A DNA stretch of 64,000 bases, from NCBI GenBank assembly GCA_023014335.1, contig JAECYW010000010.1, forward strand, positions 1,674,001 to 1,738,000, given 5' to 3'. Of the stretch, positions 9,670-21,483 are shown piece by piece. The notes beneath the pieces were generated by a model. It was given only the letters and a program-made list of their open reading frames with translations. It was not told the origin of the DNA and ran no database searches. The position numbers were made by a program, and so were the translations under genes. Source of the stretch: Galerina marginata (Eukaryota; Basidiomycota; Agaricomycetes; Agaricales; Galerinaceae). Within the stretch, counting starts at the first letter, position 1. Every line of letters begins with the position of its first letter.

Positions 9670-11427
9670 ATGCAACCCCATCTTGCCGAATTTCTGAAAA
9701 ATAACGATTGTCCGTCCGAAGAAGTTATCAAAGAAGTGAAAGACTTACTATCGAAGCCGTTGCTGGATCTGCAAGCTAAAGATGCGGAGATTGAAAGACT
9801 CAAGGATGCCTTGGACCACTGCAAGGAAGAGCGCGAAGGAATCCAGAACTCAATAAACGAGTATATGACTATCCTCTCCCCAGTACGCCGAATCCCACCC
9901 GATATTATACACGAGATTTTCTATCGCTGCCTTCCGACTCATCGTAACGCAGCCATGAGTACTACAGAGGCGCCTTTGCTTCTGACTCATATCAGCCGAA
10001 CTTGGAAAACCATTGCCTTGTCCTCCCATTGCATTTGGTCGAAATTGCATATCCCGCTTCTTTTCAAGTTCTACCCCTACCCCGCCCCACAACCGCATTT
10101 GTCAGATACGTATAACGCAGAAATTATGAGCAATCATCTCGAACTAAAGGAGAAATATGCTAGAACAGTGCGGCAGCGCTGCGAACTCGCAGACGTCTGG
10201 CTCTCTCGCTCCGGATCGTGCCCATTATCTCTCTCACTCGATTTCTCTCGTGGGACAGATCCCATTTTGGAGAGTGATTTAGAGGGCCCATTGTTACACT
10301 TACTCAAAACCATCCTCTCCCTCTCGTGTCGATTCAGCGATCTCGAATTATCCATGCCTCGTGATATCTACGAGATGTTTCAAGCCAGGATCTCCTTAGG
10401 CTTGGTATCAGAACTTCGAAATTTGAAGATTCGCTCTTTCGAAGGGGTTATTCATACTCCTGCCAGTGGAGTGCCAAAGAGGTCAATCACATTAATCCAG
10501 GCGCCGAATCTCCGAACCCTTTGTGTCTCCGTCGATAACGCCGCGCCCTTTGATTCTAGGACTATCCCATCCACATGGGATAACCTCAGTAATCTGGTTT
10601 TCGATTCTGCTATTCCCGGTGTGGAAGCCATTCAAATCCTTCGACAATGTCAAAGTCTCGAACACTGCAAGCTTACCATCTCAGACGGCGTGGATGTATA
10701 CATTGGACCTGATGAAGTACTTTCACTGCCACGCTTACGGTCGTTCTCTGTTCGCATCGGGCTGGACCCGATGGCGCATTTCTACAAGCGGATAAGCGCT
10801 CCTGTTTTGAACTCTTTTAGTTATCAGAACTACCACCAGTTCCTGTTCACGCATCCCATGGCTCTTGATCACTCGGAGTATTCTCCTGTTATTTCACTCC
10901 TTGAAAGGTGCAGCAGCATCAAAAAACTGTCTCTCGACTCTAATATTCTAAGTCCACCGAATATACTCGTCGCCCTTCGGATTGCTAGTCAAATCACCCA
11001 TTTAATACTCGGTCCACTTCCCGATCGCGCAGAAGGACCCGGAGTATTTAACCTGGATATTTTAGTGATCGGAGAGGATTCAAGCTCGGAAGCTGTCTTG
11101 GAGAAGGAGGTTTTACTCCCAAAGTTGGAAGTTTTTGAAGCATATCAATCTGCAATCAGCTTCAGTGACGGCCACCTTGAAAAATTTATCCTCGGGCGAT
11201 TGGGCAACCCAGGGCGCAAGGAGATTAGCGCATTGAGAACCGTCAGGATTAAATTCCACAGGTACAGAGTTAAAGACATCAAGGAGAAGGTTTATCAACA
11301 AGCCAGGAAGAATGGGGTGAAGATCGAGCTGCACCTAGATTATATGGTTGAACCTAATCCGCCGTTTGACACCAAGTACTCCGATATCTTTTCACCCTGG
11401 TACGGCTTAACGAAGGATGAAGCTTAG
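9670..11427 (+). CDS. F-box/leucine-rich-type protein, copy 1
   Basis: Single open frame of 585 residues from the ATG at 9670. The frame is open further upstream, but MQPHLAEFLKNN matches the starts of the paralogues in this window. Order: coiled coil at about 20-65 (EEVIKEVKDLLSKPLLDLQA), F-box at about 75-130 (ILSPVRRIPPDIIHEIFYRC, APLLLTHISRTWKTIALSS), then irregular leucine-rich repeats to the end. F-box proteins of this type recruit substrates to SCF ubiquitin ligases through Skp1; the substrate is unknown. Unlike its paralogues, this copy stops at SPWYGLTKDEA and lacks the W-x-Y-x-DIE tail and terminal intron, so it is slightly truncated. It is bracketed by direct repeats at 8443-8880 and 11569-11936. 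Confidence 0.85.
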   Translation: MQPHLAEFLKNNDCPSEEVIKEVKDLLSKPLLDLQAKDAEIERLKDALDHCKEEREGIQNSINEYMTILSPVRRIPPDIIHEIFYRCLPTHRNAAMSTTEAPLLLTHISRTWKTIALSSHCIWSKLHIPLLFKFYPYPAPQPHLSDTYNAEIMSNHLELKEKYARTVRQRCELADVWLSRSGSCPLSLSLDFSRGTDPILESDLEGPLLHLLKTILSLSCRFSDLELSMPRDIYEMFQARISLGLVSELRNLKIRSFEGVIHTPASGVPKRSITLIQAPNLRTLCVSVDNAAPFDSRTIPSTWDNLSNLVFDSAIPGVEAIQILRQCQSLEHCKLTISDGVDVYIGPDEVLSLPRLRSFSVRIGLDPMAHFYKRISAPVLNSFSYQNYHQFLFTHPMALDHSEYSPVISLLERCSSIKKLSLDSNILSPPNILVALRIASQITHLILGPLPDRAEGPGVFNLDILVIGEDSSSEAVLEKEVLLPKLEVFEAYQSAISFSDGHLEKFILGRLGNPGRKEISALRTVRIKFHRYRVKDIKEKVYQQARKNGVKIELHLDYMVEPNPPFDTKYSDIFSPWYGLTKDEA

Positions 11428-11568
11428 ACCCATGTCCCCAACATGTCCCCAACATGTCCCTATATTTCAACAGCTCGTTGGTAAAAATTTGTTTGCATGT
11501 ATCAGTTGTTATCGGTTCCTATTCATATAGGGAGGCTTTTAATTCCCTTGATGCGCCTGTGTTATGAC

Positions 11569-11936
11569 TGCCCCAACGTGTCGAATAAATTGCTAACACC
11601 TTTGACTCTAACTCGGCTCAGTTTCGGGCTAAACGAGCCTGTTCAAGTCGATGCAGTTACCAGTTGTAGGAACCTTCTAACCAGTGAGGAATCGCCCACA
11701 GATAGGCTACAATCACTTTCAAGTTCGAGACTCCTTCTGTGCTCCCGAGCGCCACTGCACGGTGGGTTCCGAGCTCTGTGCTTCTGATTATCAGACCTCG
11801 CAAAATTAAATTTCAACAGTGTCATTGCTTTCGCAGAGTAATGGAAACAAGAAAGTTAAGGGGGAACTTGTTCGGGCTCCAGGACTACAGCATATTTGGA
11901 GGCGGTGAAGATAGGATGGAGGGATGGCTTAAGAGG
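11569..11936 (+). repeat. direct repeat downstream of the F-box gene (copy B)
   Basis: Partner of 8443-8880. Shared words include taaattgcta, tttgact, aaacgagcctgtt, cagtgaggaat, tcaagttcgaga, gcttctgattatcagac and ggaacttgttcgggc. Together the two copies bracket the F-box gene, about 3.1 kb apart. Confidence 0.65.
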
Positions 11937-13698
11937 TAATGACCTATGCAACAATTATCACCACTGGCACTGTCTAACCACTTATATATAGAGCCTGGCG
12001 GCGCATTGGTAAGGGCTGTTCCCTCCGGGCTAGGGCCAAGATCAGCATGCCGCGGTGAGTCTAGAATGGCGAAGGCGCTTACCAGGCAAAGCACCTAGCT
12101 CTCTCGACATCAATCTCTCCGTCCAGAAACGTAACTCTGTATGTCAGGACATTAGCCTGCAAAGACGAGAAACGTAGCCTTCAGTCGAATACTAGAGTAG
12201 TCAGAAATTTCGACTGGCCGACCTTGCTCAAGCCTACCGCCCGTTGGCCCACAAAATTTACTGAATCTACGTAGACCATGGTGGTGCGTCGAGGCAAACT
12301 CTGCGAAGACGTCGTTAACGTTCGAGCTAACTGCTAAACGGTCATGGGGGAACTAAAACCCACATGTTGGCTCTGGATCGAATTTCTGTTGGGTCGTTGT
12401 AACATTTGGGTAGTGATGAACGTGGTGAATATGCTGGATAACGAATTGAGAATTTGAAATCCTCAAAGGCCTTTTAAGCAAAATCGGCTTCGTATAAGCG
12501 CCTTATCAATGCTATAATATTCCGCGACGCATTATCACCATACAAGCCGCGAATGATCATGAGAAGGGTTCAGACTCGACCATTGTGAAAATATTTTTTG
12601 CACACCTACTAGTCAGGACAATTGAAAGGTTTCTCAGAAAGCCCTTCGCTCCATAATCCCGGTTATAGGGTTTTATTCTCATGGCACGAACAGTTGGTTT
12701 TTAAAAAGTTCCAAATGAACTCCCGTAGGCCCCGAAATTTGCAAGGAAGTAAAAAATAAGTCCTGTAGCAGTGAATATTATGGCAACAGAGTTGAAACAA
12801 AAAATCGCAAATAGACATTCAAATTCGTCGGATCCGCCGGTCCAGACTCAGAGGCATACAGGAAAGATAAAGTTCGAAGAAGGCCCAGTAGGACTACATT
12901 GTTCCATTGGCATTGACACGAGATAATGGTCCGAGTCTAGTCCGACGAATCTGGTCCGAGTCATCCTACCCCTCGGTTTTGACTGGCTAGTCGCAAACGG
13001 CCTATCCCCGCGAATTGCGAGAGAACGACAGAACGTTGATGCGAGTACAAGCCACAGGAGACGTCGTGACTATAATTCCCAATTAAGAAGGAAGTTATGG
13101 CAAAGCCTGAATCTTATTTGTAGCCTATGGAAGCGTGGTACTGCACTCACTGAACCTCACACACCCGAGTCTACGGCTCCCGATATTTCTTGGTCCATCC
13201 CTTTTTAACGAAGCTTGTCGGGAGATGCCCATTTCCATAGAGGTACGAATATATGGATTGATCGAAACTCAATCAAGAAAATTGTCCCTTTTTAAGGGGC
13301 TTTTAAATTGATTAGGAGATCTTGATTTCTGGAGAGCAACAACTGTAGGCCAGGTGTTCTGTTGGATATAAAATGCAACCGCCGGAAAGTCGGCTAAAGA
13401 AACTTACTGAACATTCGATTTATGACTCGCTCCAGGATCGAAAGATGTCTTACCCCGTGTTTGGTGATCTTCTTGAAGTCGAAGCCTTCTCAGCGACATC
13501 GACCCCCGAGTCAGATCCAGGATAGGCGGAGGAACATGACGCTCGAAAGGGAACAAAGACACGGAGCCACTAGATGTCCCAGATGCATATCGATCACGAC
13601 TTCCTTCTTGAAAGAGAGCACCAGATTCTAATTCAGATAGTTAGCAACTCAAATGACACGAGGCTTTTTTGAGTCAGTGAGCCGAGTGAGATTCCAAT
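11937..13698. other. intergenic, no clear gene
   Basis: AT-richer sequence with only short frames. At 13444 there is a coding-like start (MSYPVFGDLLEVEAFSATS...) that hits a stop after 26 codons. It might be a decayed first exon of a gene of the kinase type downstream, but no consistent splicing was found. Confidence 0.4.
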
Positions 13699-13821
13699 AT
13701 GAGGCGACAATGGCGTCGCCGTTTCTTTTGGTCATGTGATCGTGTTGAAGATTGGACACCCCTGGCATCATCTTCGACTCTTTCTACACCCTCCCATTCC
13801 ATCCGTAGGAGATCGGTCTAC

Positions 13822-15211
13822 ATGAAATTTCTCCAAAATCTTCCTTTTCAACTATCTTTACGACTGGAACTAGTGCTTAACCATTTCCTTATTTATTTCA
13901 ATGGTCCCCCCAAGGTGCATTGAATCATGGTTGTTGGGGTATTAGCTACTGAATGCGTTCTAGGTTTACACGTTAAAGGAATGGGAAAATGTGAACCCGT
14001 TGACTGCTTACGATTCACATTGGTCGACGTACCGTGACTTCTTCGTCCGCCAGGGATATACGCTTTGGAAGCGTGCCGGTGTCACGGTTGAATACGCGAC
14101 GGCGCCTCCCAACGACATCCCTCGCGCGCCTGATGGTTTCAGCCATGAAGATGCGTATAGTGCGGTTCATGAACATGGATTTTCGATTGCAGTGAGCACT
14201 GTACTCGCCTAGTTCTCAATTAATGATAGCTCATACCCGGTGCTGTGATTAGAACTCTAAACTTCATGCTGCTCGCACAAAGGATAACCGCGATGTTGTT
14301 ATTCTGCTCCTAAGCGATGGAACCTCAGGAAACAATGCCCTGGAGGCGCTGCAAGTGGTAGGGACTGGTGTTGCTGCCTCCATTGACAGAAACCACGTCC
14401 TTCCAATGCTCCAGACAGTCCATCATGATAACCTTGTTTTTGGGGTCTTCCCCATGGTCGGCAAGTCGTCCATCTCGCCTTGGTTCGGATGTCTGGCCGA
14501 CGGATTGGAATTCGTCAGTCAGATTATGGAGGTGCGCATTCGTTTGTGCCTCTCAACGAAGCTCACCCGCTGAATCCCTTGCAGGGAGTGGCCTTTATGC
14601 ACGAGCGTCGGGTTGTCCATCGTGTATGGACTCTGATTTGATCGATTCAGGGATCTAAAATGACATTCTCCCTTAGGACCTCTTTCTTACAAATTTCTTA
14701 TCCTCACGACGTTCTGGTTGCTGGGATCCTGACAAGCGCTCGGACTTTCTATGCCCCCGCTACTACATTATTGACTTTGAGTGGGCGATATATTTTCCCT
14801 CCTCTGACGCCTCTGTCGTAGGTCCACCGACTGACTGGAGCAATTATAATCGACCGTCTCCTCCTGAAATGCGCTCTGCCGAACCTCACTGTCCTTTCAA
14901 AGCTGATGCCTGGCAGCTTGGATGGTCATTCCGGCTTCTGTTAGAAGTAAGTCTGACAATTTTATCTAACTTTCTTGACTCATGTTATTCCTTAGAATGC
15001 TCAGGGCATTCCCGACATTTTAGACTTATTTGAAAGTATGTGTAGTGATGACCCGGATATGCGTCCAACCGCTCGTGTTGCGTTGGACCGCTTCAAAGAT
15101 CTTCGCATTGGCATTTCGTCGACTGTCTTGCGACAGGCGTTTGAAGAACCCTATTGGCTTTGTATGGTTGAAGATGAATTCGAAGAAGATTTGCCCCCTC
15201 TTCCCCAATAA
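13822..15211 (+). CDS. FunK1-type protein kinase-like protein
   Basis: Well-supported exons are 13964-14191, 14253-14531, 14585-14623, 14677-14946 and 14996-15211, all phase 0 with GT-AG introns of 49-62 bases. They give 344 codons including the stop. The first exon is uncertain; 13822-13914 joins in phase through a GTGCAT...TTCTAG intron, and the frame could also start at 13699. Visible features are an N-terminal HWSTYRDFFVRQGYTLW module common in mushroom kinases; RDVVILLLSDG, where leucine replaces the VAIK lysine; VVHRDLFLTNFL, the HRD catalytic loop whose Asp begins the exon after an intron; YYIIDFEWAIYF, with DFE in place of DFG; and a DAWQLGW motif in the F-helix position. DFE is common in this expanded Agaricomycete family. 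Loss of the VAIK lysine suggests weak or no phosphotransfer. Target unknown. Confidence 0.7.
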
Positions 15212-16520
15212 CCTCAGTGGCTGCACTGTTGGCTCAAAAATCATGTATTTAAACAACACCCATGCCTGGGTTCGTGTATCTGCAGAGGACCCAGGACTAC
15301 CTCAAGAAATTGTATCTTTCTGGAATCTCAGTTAAATTGTATTCTCAGGCTAGCGCCGAAGATCTGCTTCAGCATGAATATGGAGACGCTCTTCGCAGGT
15401 TTTTTGGTTCAAGGGCAGCCGTGAATAACGATATGGTTTGGCGACAGCTGTGCAATGACAAAGAGTTGATTTACTAAAACATCCCGCTTACTTTTCTAGA
15501 TTTGCTCCAAGATGGTGTAAAGTGCCCTTTATACTTGCTTGAGCGAGTATTACTCGGACTAGCGAGCCTGTTTCTGCTGACCACTATGCAGTGACCGAGG
15601 TGGAGATATGAAATTCCAGCGCTCAATGCTCTCTGCACTGAATCCGGAAGAAATCCACAATCGTCGTCACCGCAGAGGCGCTTCCTACTACTCTGGGCAT
15701 TATGCCTTCCATGATATCAGAGTGTGAAGGCTGGTCAATAATACCGTTGAGAAATGAACATGAGCGATTCAATGACCAACCGCTCACAACCGTCAGTGAC
15801 TGGACGGCCCGAGCTGCCCGAGGCATTGAAAAACGCGACGCTCTCCTCTTGCTCTTCTCGTTTGGCCATTTGGACTCCTTTTCGTGAAGGTCATTTCCTT
15901 CAATCATGTGTTTTCGCCATCTAAATCTTTTCACCAAGTATCGCTTATTTAAATTACCCGCAGAGTCGGACGAGATGCCTAGACGGCCTGATTTTTAGTT
16001 CTATTATTTTCTTGCAGCCACGATTTTCTCCTGGACCTCGCCAGACAGCTGGCCATCGATCATTGCACCTCGCAACGCTTTACAGTTTCCTCTGCTGTGG
16101 CAACTCATCCGAATGGCATTGACCCTGCTCGGGCTTGCGCAACCTGCAAGACGCGTACAGTAATAAACTGTTCGTATTCAAGTTGACGTCTCAGCTGTTC
16201 AAGATAACCCGCCTTCTCTGTCCAGTGACACCAGTCGGTTCACTTTCTTGGCTGCACTAGTCAGACGTCCCAGATACTGATACTAAGATAGATAGATTTC
16301 GTCATTTTTCATCTTTATCGCGGTGGGATATTTTGGCCGAAAAGGGATGTACAATATGTTCTTAAATTGTGCAGGGTCGTCTCATGCCTATCGCCTGGGA
16401 GTCCTACTTACCCTGCAGTTGGTGCCCAGTCTTTCCATCCCCTGCACCCATACCTACAGAAACAAAAGCTACGGCGGGTAGGACCTTCTCTCACTCGACG
16501 CCTTCCTTGAGGACTTCAAC
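15212..16520. other. intergenic between kinase-like and aldo/keto reductase genes
   Basis: Probably the 3' UTR of the kinase-like gene and the promoter of the reductase. A 53-codon frame ending at 15477 (SAEDLLQHEYGDALRRFFGS) has fair codon use but no domain that I recognise and no splice partner. Confidence 0.4.
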
Positions 16521-18107
16521 ATGCCTTTTCCTGAAATACAGCTGAACGACGGGAACACGGTGAGCTTATCTGCCCTCCAAGTGGAAAAGATAATGACCTA
16601 GCTTTCCAATTTCTTCGACAGATTCCTTCCATCGCTTACGGCTCTGGCAGCGTGAACAAAGGCAAAGACATCCACCAGTTCGTCGAACAGGCCATCGAGA
16701 CTGGCTTTTCGCATATTGACACTGCCCAGTGTATGTACGTTCGCTTCTGTTTGAGATTTCCATGCTCAACGGCGCAATATCTTAGACTACGCAAACGAGC
16801 AGTACGTGGGTCGCGCCATTCGCGAGTCAGGTCTGTCCCGGGACGAGCTGTATGTTACCTCGAAATACGGATACGGGAATCTTCAAGACGCTTTCCATAC
16901 CAGTCTTAGCAGTGTATGTCATTCTCGCTTGCACCCCAACATTTTTGCGTTTGGGACGCCACTCAAACCACCTCCTTTTATCTAGCTAGGCTTGAAGCAG
17001 CTTGACTTATACCTTATCCACACCCCTACTGTTATCGTGAACGACGACTACGAAACTGTGTGGCGGCAATTCGAGAAGTTCAAGGACGATGGTCTAACGA
17101 AGTACGTCTCCTACAGTGATTCCTTATTTTCCTTACCCTAAATTTGCTCTCTCGCTATTCTAAACCTACTCCTCTCAATGTTTATGCGTTTCCAGGAGCA
17201 TCGGTGTCAGCAATTTCGGAGTCAAGGACTTGGAGAAGTTGTTGAAGATCGCAAAGGTCAAACCTGCTGTGAACCAGGTGCGTGTTCGCCTAATCTCATT
17301 GTATCTCACCGAATAACCACCGCACACTGTTCACTTGAAGATTCGTCTCCACCCATACAACCACGCGGAAAACGCTGCCCTCCTTGACTTTCATGTCAAA
17401 CAGGGAATCGTCACTGAAGCTTATGGGAGTCTAGCGTGCGTATCCTTACTATCTGCTTCTTCCGTTTTTTTAATCTATTTATGTCCCATCGTAGTCCAAT
17501 TACCCAATTCCCAGGCGGCCCTGTCGATGCTCCCCTGAAGAAAGCTGCAAAGAGTCGGGGGATCACGCCGACGCAGGTCATATTTTTGTGGGTGAAGGCC
17601 AAAGGGGCTGTTATTGTTACGTGAGTGTCACTTGTTTTTTTAGGATAAATAAATGTAATACCGATGTCGGTGATACAGGACAAGCTCAAGCAAACAGCAT
17701 CTGGAGGAATATTTAGCTGTGGGCGAGCTTGGTAAGTCGCTTTTTTCCCCGCTCGCTCCCTAATATGAATGACAATTCTACGATGACTTTTCGTAGACCC
17801 TCTCACGGAAGAAGAAATTGCAGCGATCGACAAAGCAGGCGCCCAGGGCCCCCCGTCGCTCACGCTCACTCGATTCCGTACTCGGCTCAGCAAGGCCGAG
17901 CTCGACAACTACGACAATCCCCCAGAAGCGCAACCGAAGTCTCGTACTCGATCTCAATCTTCATGTCTCGCTCTAAACCGATCTATGCACACTTTCAGTC
18001 GTGCGCACCCGTGCGCCTTCGGAATGCTTGTTTTCTCCTTGTTTCTAGTGTTATTCCTTGCGTGGGGTTGCTTGTACATGCACTTTTTGCTTTGGGTGGG
18101 TAAATGA
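16521..18107 (+). CDS. aldo/keto reductase with hydrophobic C-terminal tail
   Basis: Nine exons: 16521-16559, 16622-16730, 16786-16913, 16986-17101, 17196-17277, 17341-17435, 17495-17620, 17679-17731 and 17797-18107. All junctions are in phase and the product is 352 residues. The family reduces carbonyls with NADPH in a TIM barrel. The tetrad is visible: Asp and Tyr in HIDTAQYYANEQ (the YY is completed across an intron), Lys in VTSKYGYG, and His in LYLIHTP. The cofactor region includes [18 protein letters not shown] and [11 protein letters not shown]. After the usual end of the fold ([15 protein letters not shown]) there is a basic/serine stretch and then about 26 hydrophobic residues ([17 protein letters not shown]...) before the stop. 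This looks like a tail anchor, which is unusual for a family that is normally soluble. An unrecognised intron in the last exon is the alternative. Substrate unknown. Confidence 0.85.
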
Positions 18108-18692
18108 CCGTGTTTGGAGAGTAGATGATCTTCGGGTCATCTAGATTCTACAAGTAGGATCCGTGGCTAGATGGCAGGCCATTTACAATATGTTTGACCG
18201 ACTGTATAAGTACTATGGGTGATCCTGTGCGTTATTGAGGTTTCGTCGTCTACTGTTTGGGTCAAGGCTTGCAATGAATTGCTGGACAATTGCAAATAGA
18301 TCGTTTATTGGGGGGCTTGCCCCCTTTTGTACAGGTGATCCCAAATTCCTTAGCCACACGTGACCCACAAAGATCAAAATGACCACCCCGTGGGATGATG
18401 TAGCAAGCCTCCCAAGCGTCCGCCTGCCACCAGGGCCCAGGCGAACAAGAGCAGGCGGCGAAGCCGTCTGCGATTAATAACGTTCTCTTATCAGTACCTT
18501 CTCTTACGTCATCATCTTTGACACTGGACACTGGCATGGGTGAACTTGAACATGATTGCCTTTGACCGTCGACATCTGGAAATTGGCTGGGTCGGCTATA
18601 GTGAGTTAGGTCTATAAGTTGAAGTTGTTATTTCCTGACACATTGAGCAGATTCGGTATCCTAATCTTCTTGTGGCATCCAGTCAACGGAGA

Positions 18693-20567
18693 ATGGACAC
18701 TCTCGAAAAACTCGTCCAAAGCAACAATCCACCATCTGAGGCGACAATTCTCAAGGTCAACGAGTTACTGTCAACGCCATTGAAAGACCTAAACGAGTTA
18801 GATGTGGAGATCTTGCAGTTCGAACGCCATCTTCTTGACCTCAAGGCGAAACGCGTTGCCGTTCAAAACACCGTAAAGAAATACACCTCCATTATATCCA
18901 TTGTTCGTCGGATTCCAATAGATATTCTGCACCAGATCTTTTACCACTGCCTACCTACTCACAGAAATCCAATTATGGCTACTTCGGAGGCTCCCTTATT
19001 GCTTACTCGCGTATGCAGTAGCTGGCGAGCCACCGCCCTTTCATCACCCCGGATTTGGGCACAATTACATATCCCATTCTCTGATGAACACCTCTTTTCT
19101 GACGAGCAAAGTCAACGACCATACTTTCAAAGGAGTAAAAAAGCCGCCGAGACTCTACAACTACGCTGCCGGATTATAAAGGAGTGGTTAGAGCGTTCGG
19201 GGACTTGCCCTTTGTCCATATCGATTCATTTTTCGAGTCCTTTTTGGAGGACTAGAAACCCCAGCGATGCAGAATCATCTGATATTACGCAAGAGTTCTT
19301 TAGAATTCTTGTTCTCCAATCCCAGCGCTGGGAAAACCTCGAACTGATCATGCCGATGGAAATCTACCTCAAACTGGAAAGCATGATTTCCAATGATATG
19401 TTACCGATGCTTAAAAGCTTCAAGGCAATCCTCCATCTGCAACGGCCAGGTGCTGCAAATATTGGCCCCCCTTTTTCACTTCCGAAAGCCCCGAATTTAT
19501 TGACGGTTTCTCTATCTGCCGGCACAGCTTGCTTCTGGAAGTCCCCCAACCCGCCGATCACATGGAGTCGTCTCACATACCTCTCCGTCCATACGCCATT
19601 CGGCATCACCGACATTCTTAACCTTCTAAAAACTTGTAATGGCCTCGTTCACTGTGAAGTTAATATCATGGATGGAGTCGTTGAAGACCAGCCGGATCTC
19701 GACCTCCAAGAACAGGTTTCGCTCCCATCGCTCCGCTCATTTTCCATTCTCGAAGATGGTATGAATCCACCTCGAATGCGCAACCTTTACAACTGTATTC
19801 ATGCCCCAGAGCTGAGGTGGATCAGCTATCGGAAAATGAATCACATTCAAGAGGATATGGATGATGTGACACCATCTCCGATTCTTTCCCTTCTTCAGAA
19901 GTCGACCAAGCTTAAGAAGCTCACCGTGTCTCCACGGGGTTTCTCGCGTTGGAATATGCGTAGGATCCTCGAAATTATATCTGCCAATGTCACCCACCTG
20001 GTTCTTGGGCACGAGCCCTTCGCTCCTTCGCGATCAATGGGACAAGGCATTCGTTTTTTCGGTCCAGACATGTTCGATTTCGACAATCTCAGTTGTTTTT
20101 ATTCCTCACCCATCGGTGGTATCAGCACAATCTTGCCTCATCTTCGGATTTTGGAGATCACGTACGGAACAACCGTGTCAGACAAGGACCTACTTCAGTT
20201 CATCATTGGTAGAATGGACCTGCTGGAGGATGCACCGAATGATGTCGCAGCTTTGGACTGTGTGCGGGTAAATTTCTCTCGACCGCGAGAGAAGAATTCA
20301 GAGGTGGATATCGACGAAGAAGTCTCAACACACGCGCGACTCCTTGGTCGCAAGATCAAATTGGAGTTGAATTATATTGAAGAACCTCGGAATGCTAATA
20401 CCATGTCTCCATCTTATGGGTTGACGGACCAGGATCAATGGTGGACTTACGACGAAATCGAGGAAGGGGTAAGTCGACAGCTTTCTATCTGCCTTCGCTT
20501 TTTGTTGGCTGCTTTAGTATGCAGGCTTTTGCTAACTGATATTTGCTAGGCGGTGCAGGAAGACTGA
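18693..20567 (+). CDS. F-box/leucine-rich-type protein, copy 2
   Basis: Exon 1 is 18693-20468 and exon 2 is the 18-base 20550-20567, joined by a GTAAGT...TTTGCTAG intron, for 597 residues. The start MDTLEKLVQSNNPPSEATI matches the paralogues. Order: coiled coil (about 15-65), F-box (IISIVRRIPIDILHQIFYHC, APLLLTRVCSSWRATALSSP), then leucine-rich repeats. The C-terminus is SPSYGLTDQDQWWTYDEIEE-G, followed by AVQED from the tiny last exon. This tail recurs across the family and probably has a shared role. Predicted SCF substrate adaptor; target unknown. Reading past the donor would add a spurious hydrophobic tail, so the spliced form is preferred. Confidence 0.85.
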
Positions 20568-20845
20568 GGTTCAGTTGTCCTCTTTCGACAAGAAACATTG
20601 TTGCCATTGTAATGATTCTCTGCTTGTACTCTATTCATTATTTATTTTTGTATGTATGTTAATTGGGGGCTCGCCGTTGCACGATTGAGGAATTAACATC
20701 TCACTCAGACGTTCTCTACGTGGAGGCAAGCAGCCGGAGTTGTAAAAAGACAGGCCACAGGATGTTCTATATTTGGGGTCATACTCCGAGAGGACCCCTT
20801 CAGGAAGACGGGTTCCGGCTTAATTAATCGTGGGTAAATTATGAA

Positions 20846-21031
20846 GGTGTCGTGGACCCTCAAACCGTTTTCTTGAACCTTGACGAACCTGACCATTCTA
20901 ATGGTCCGCCGCTGCCAGGACTTTGGGATGTCACGTACAAGCCTGACGATTCGCTGATTCGGAATGTTTGTTGCTTTTGCGATTTCTTCCCCCCATTGCG
21001 ATTCTTCCAGGCACCTACAATCTCTCTCTGA
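20846..21031 (+). other. isolated coding-like segment
   Basis: A 61-codon open stretch begins GVVDPQTVFLNLDEPDH and continues PPLPGLWDVTYKPDDSLIRN before losing coding character. Its composition looks like real protein, but I found no start, splice partner or family. It may be a fragment of a decayed gene, or an upstream exon that I cannot connect. Confidence 0.25.
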
Positions 21032-21483
21032 CCTCACCTACAGGCTAGTAGTACAGCGCCCTGCCATCAAGCTAACGTTCAATACACTGGCTGGGGTTTA
21101 CTATCGTTTAGGCAGCAGGTCACTGTCGGCTTTCTTACGAAGAATTCGATTTGGCACATTGTGAGTTCGCAGGCCTTCGCCTTTGCCACTTCAAGGTTTT
21201 AGAAAACGTTTGCGCTCAGTTATTTGTAAACCGGTGCTATCGAGGCGGTCATCGTGCACATCGACTTCGCCACACTGCGCGCAGAACTGGAGCCATTGCA
21301 CACGTGAATGACGGCCCATATGTGGCTTCGCGAAAGGGGAGGAACACGTCTGTATTCCCCTTGGTCCTCGCCGACAATTGCCACTGGCGCCCAGGCAAGC
21401 AATCGCAGTTCAGGTGCGCCGCCAAATTCGACCTGTTAGTACTTCATCGGATTAACTCAAATGGTTGCCTTATGAAGTGGCAG

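Noticed and set aside
8443..11936. LTR retrotransposon carrying an F-box gene
   Set aside because: The flanking repeats do not begin TG or end CA, no primer-binding site or polyprotein is present, and the repeats are strongly diverged.
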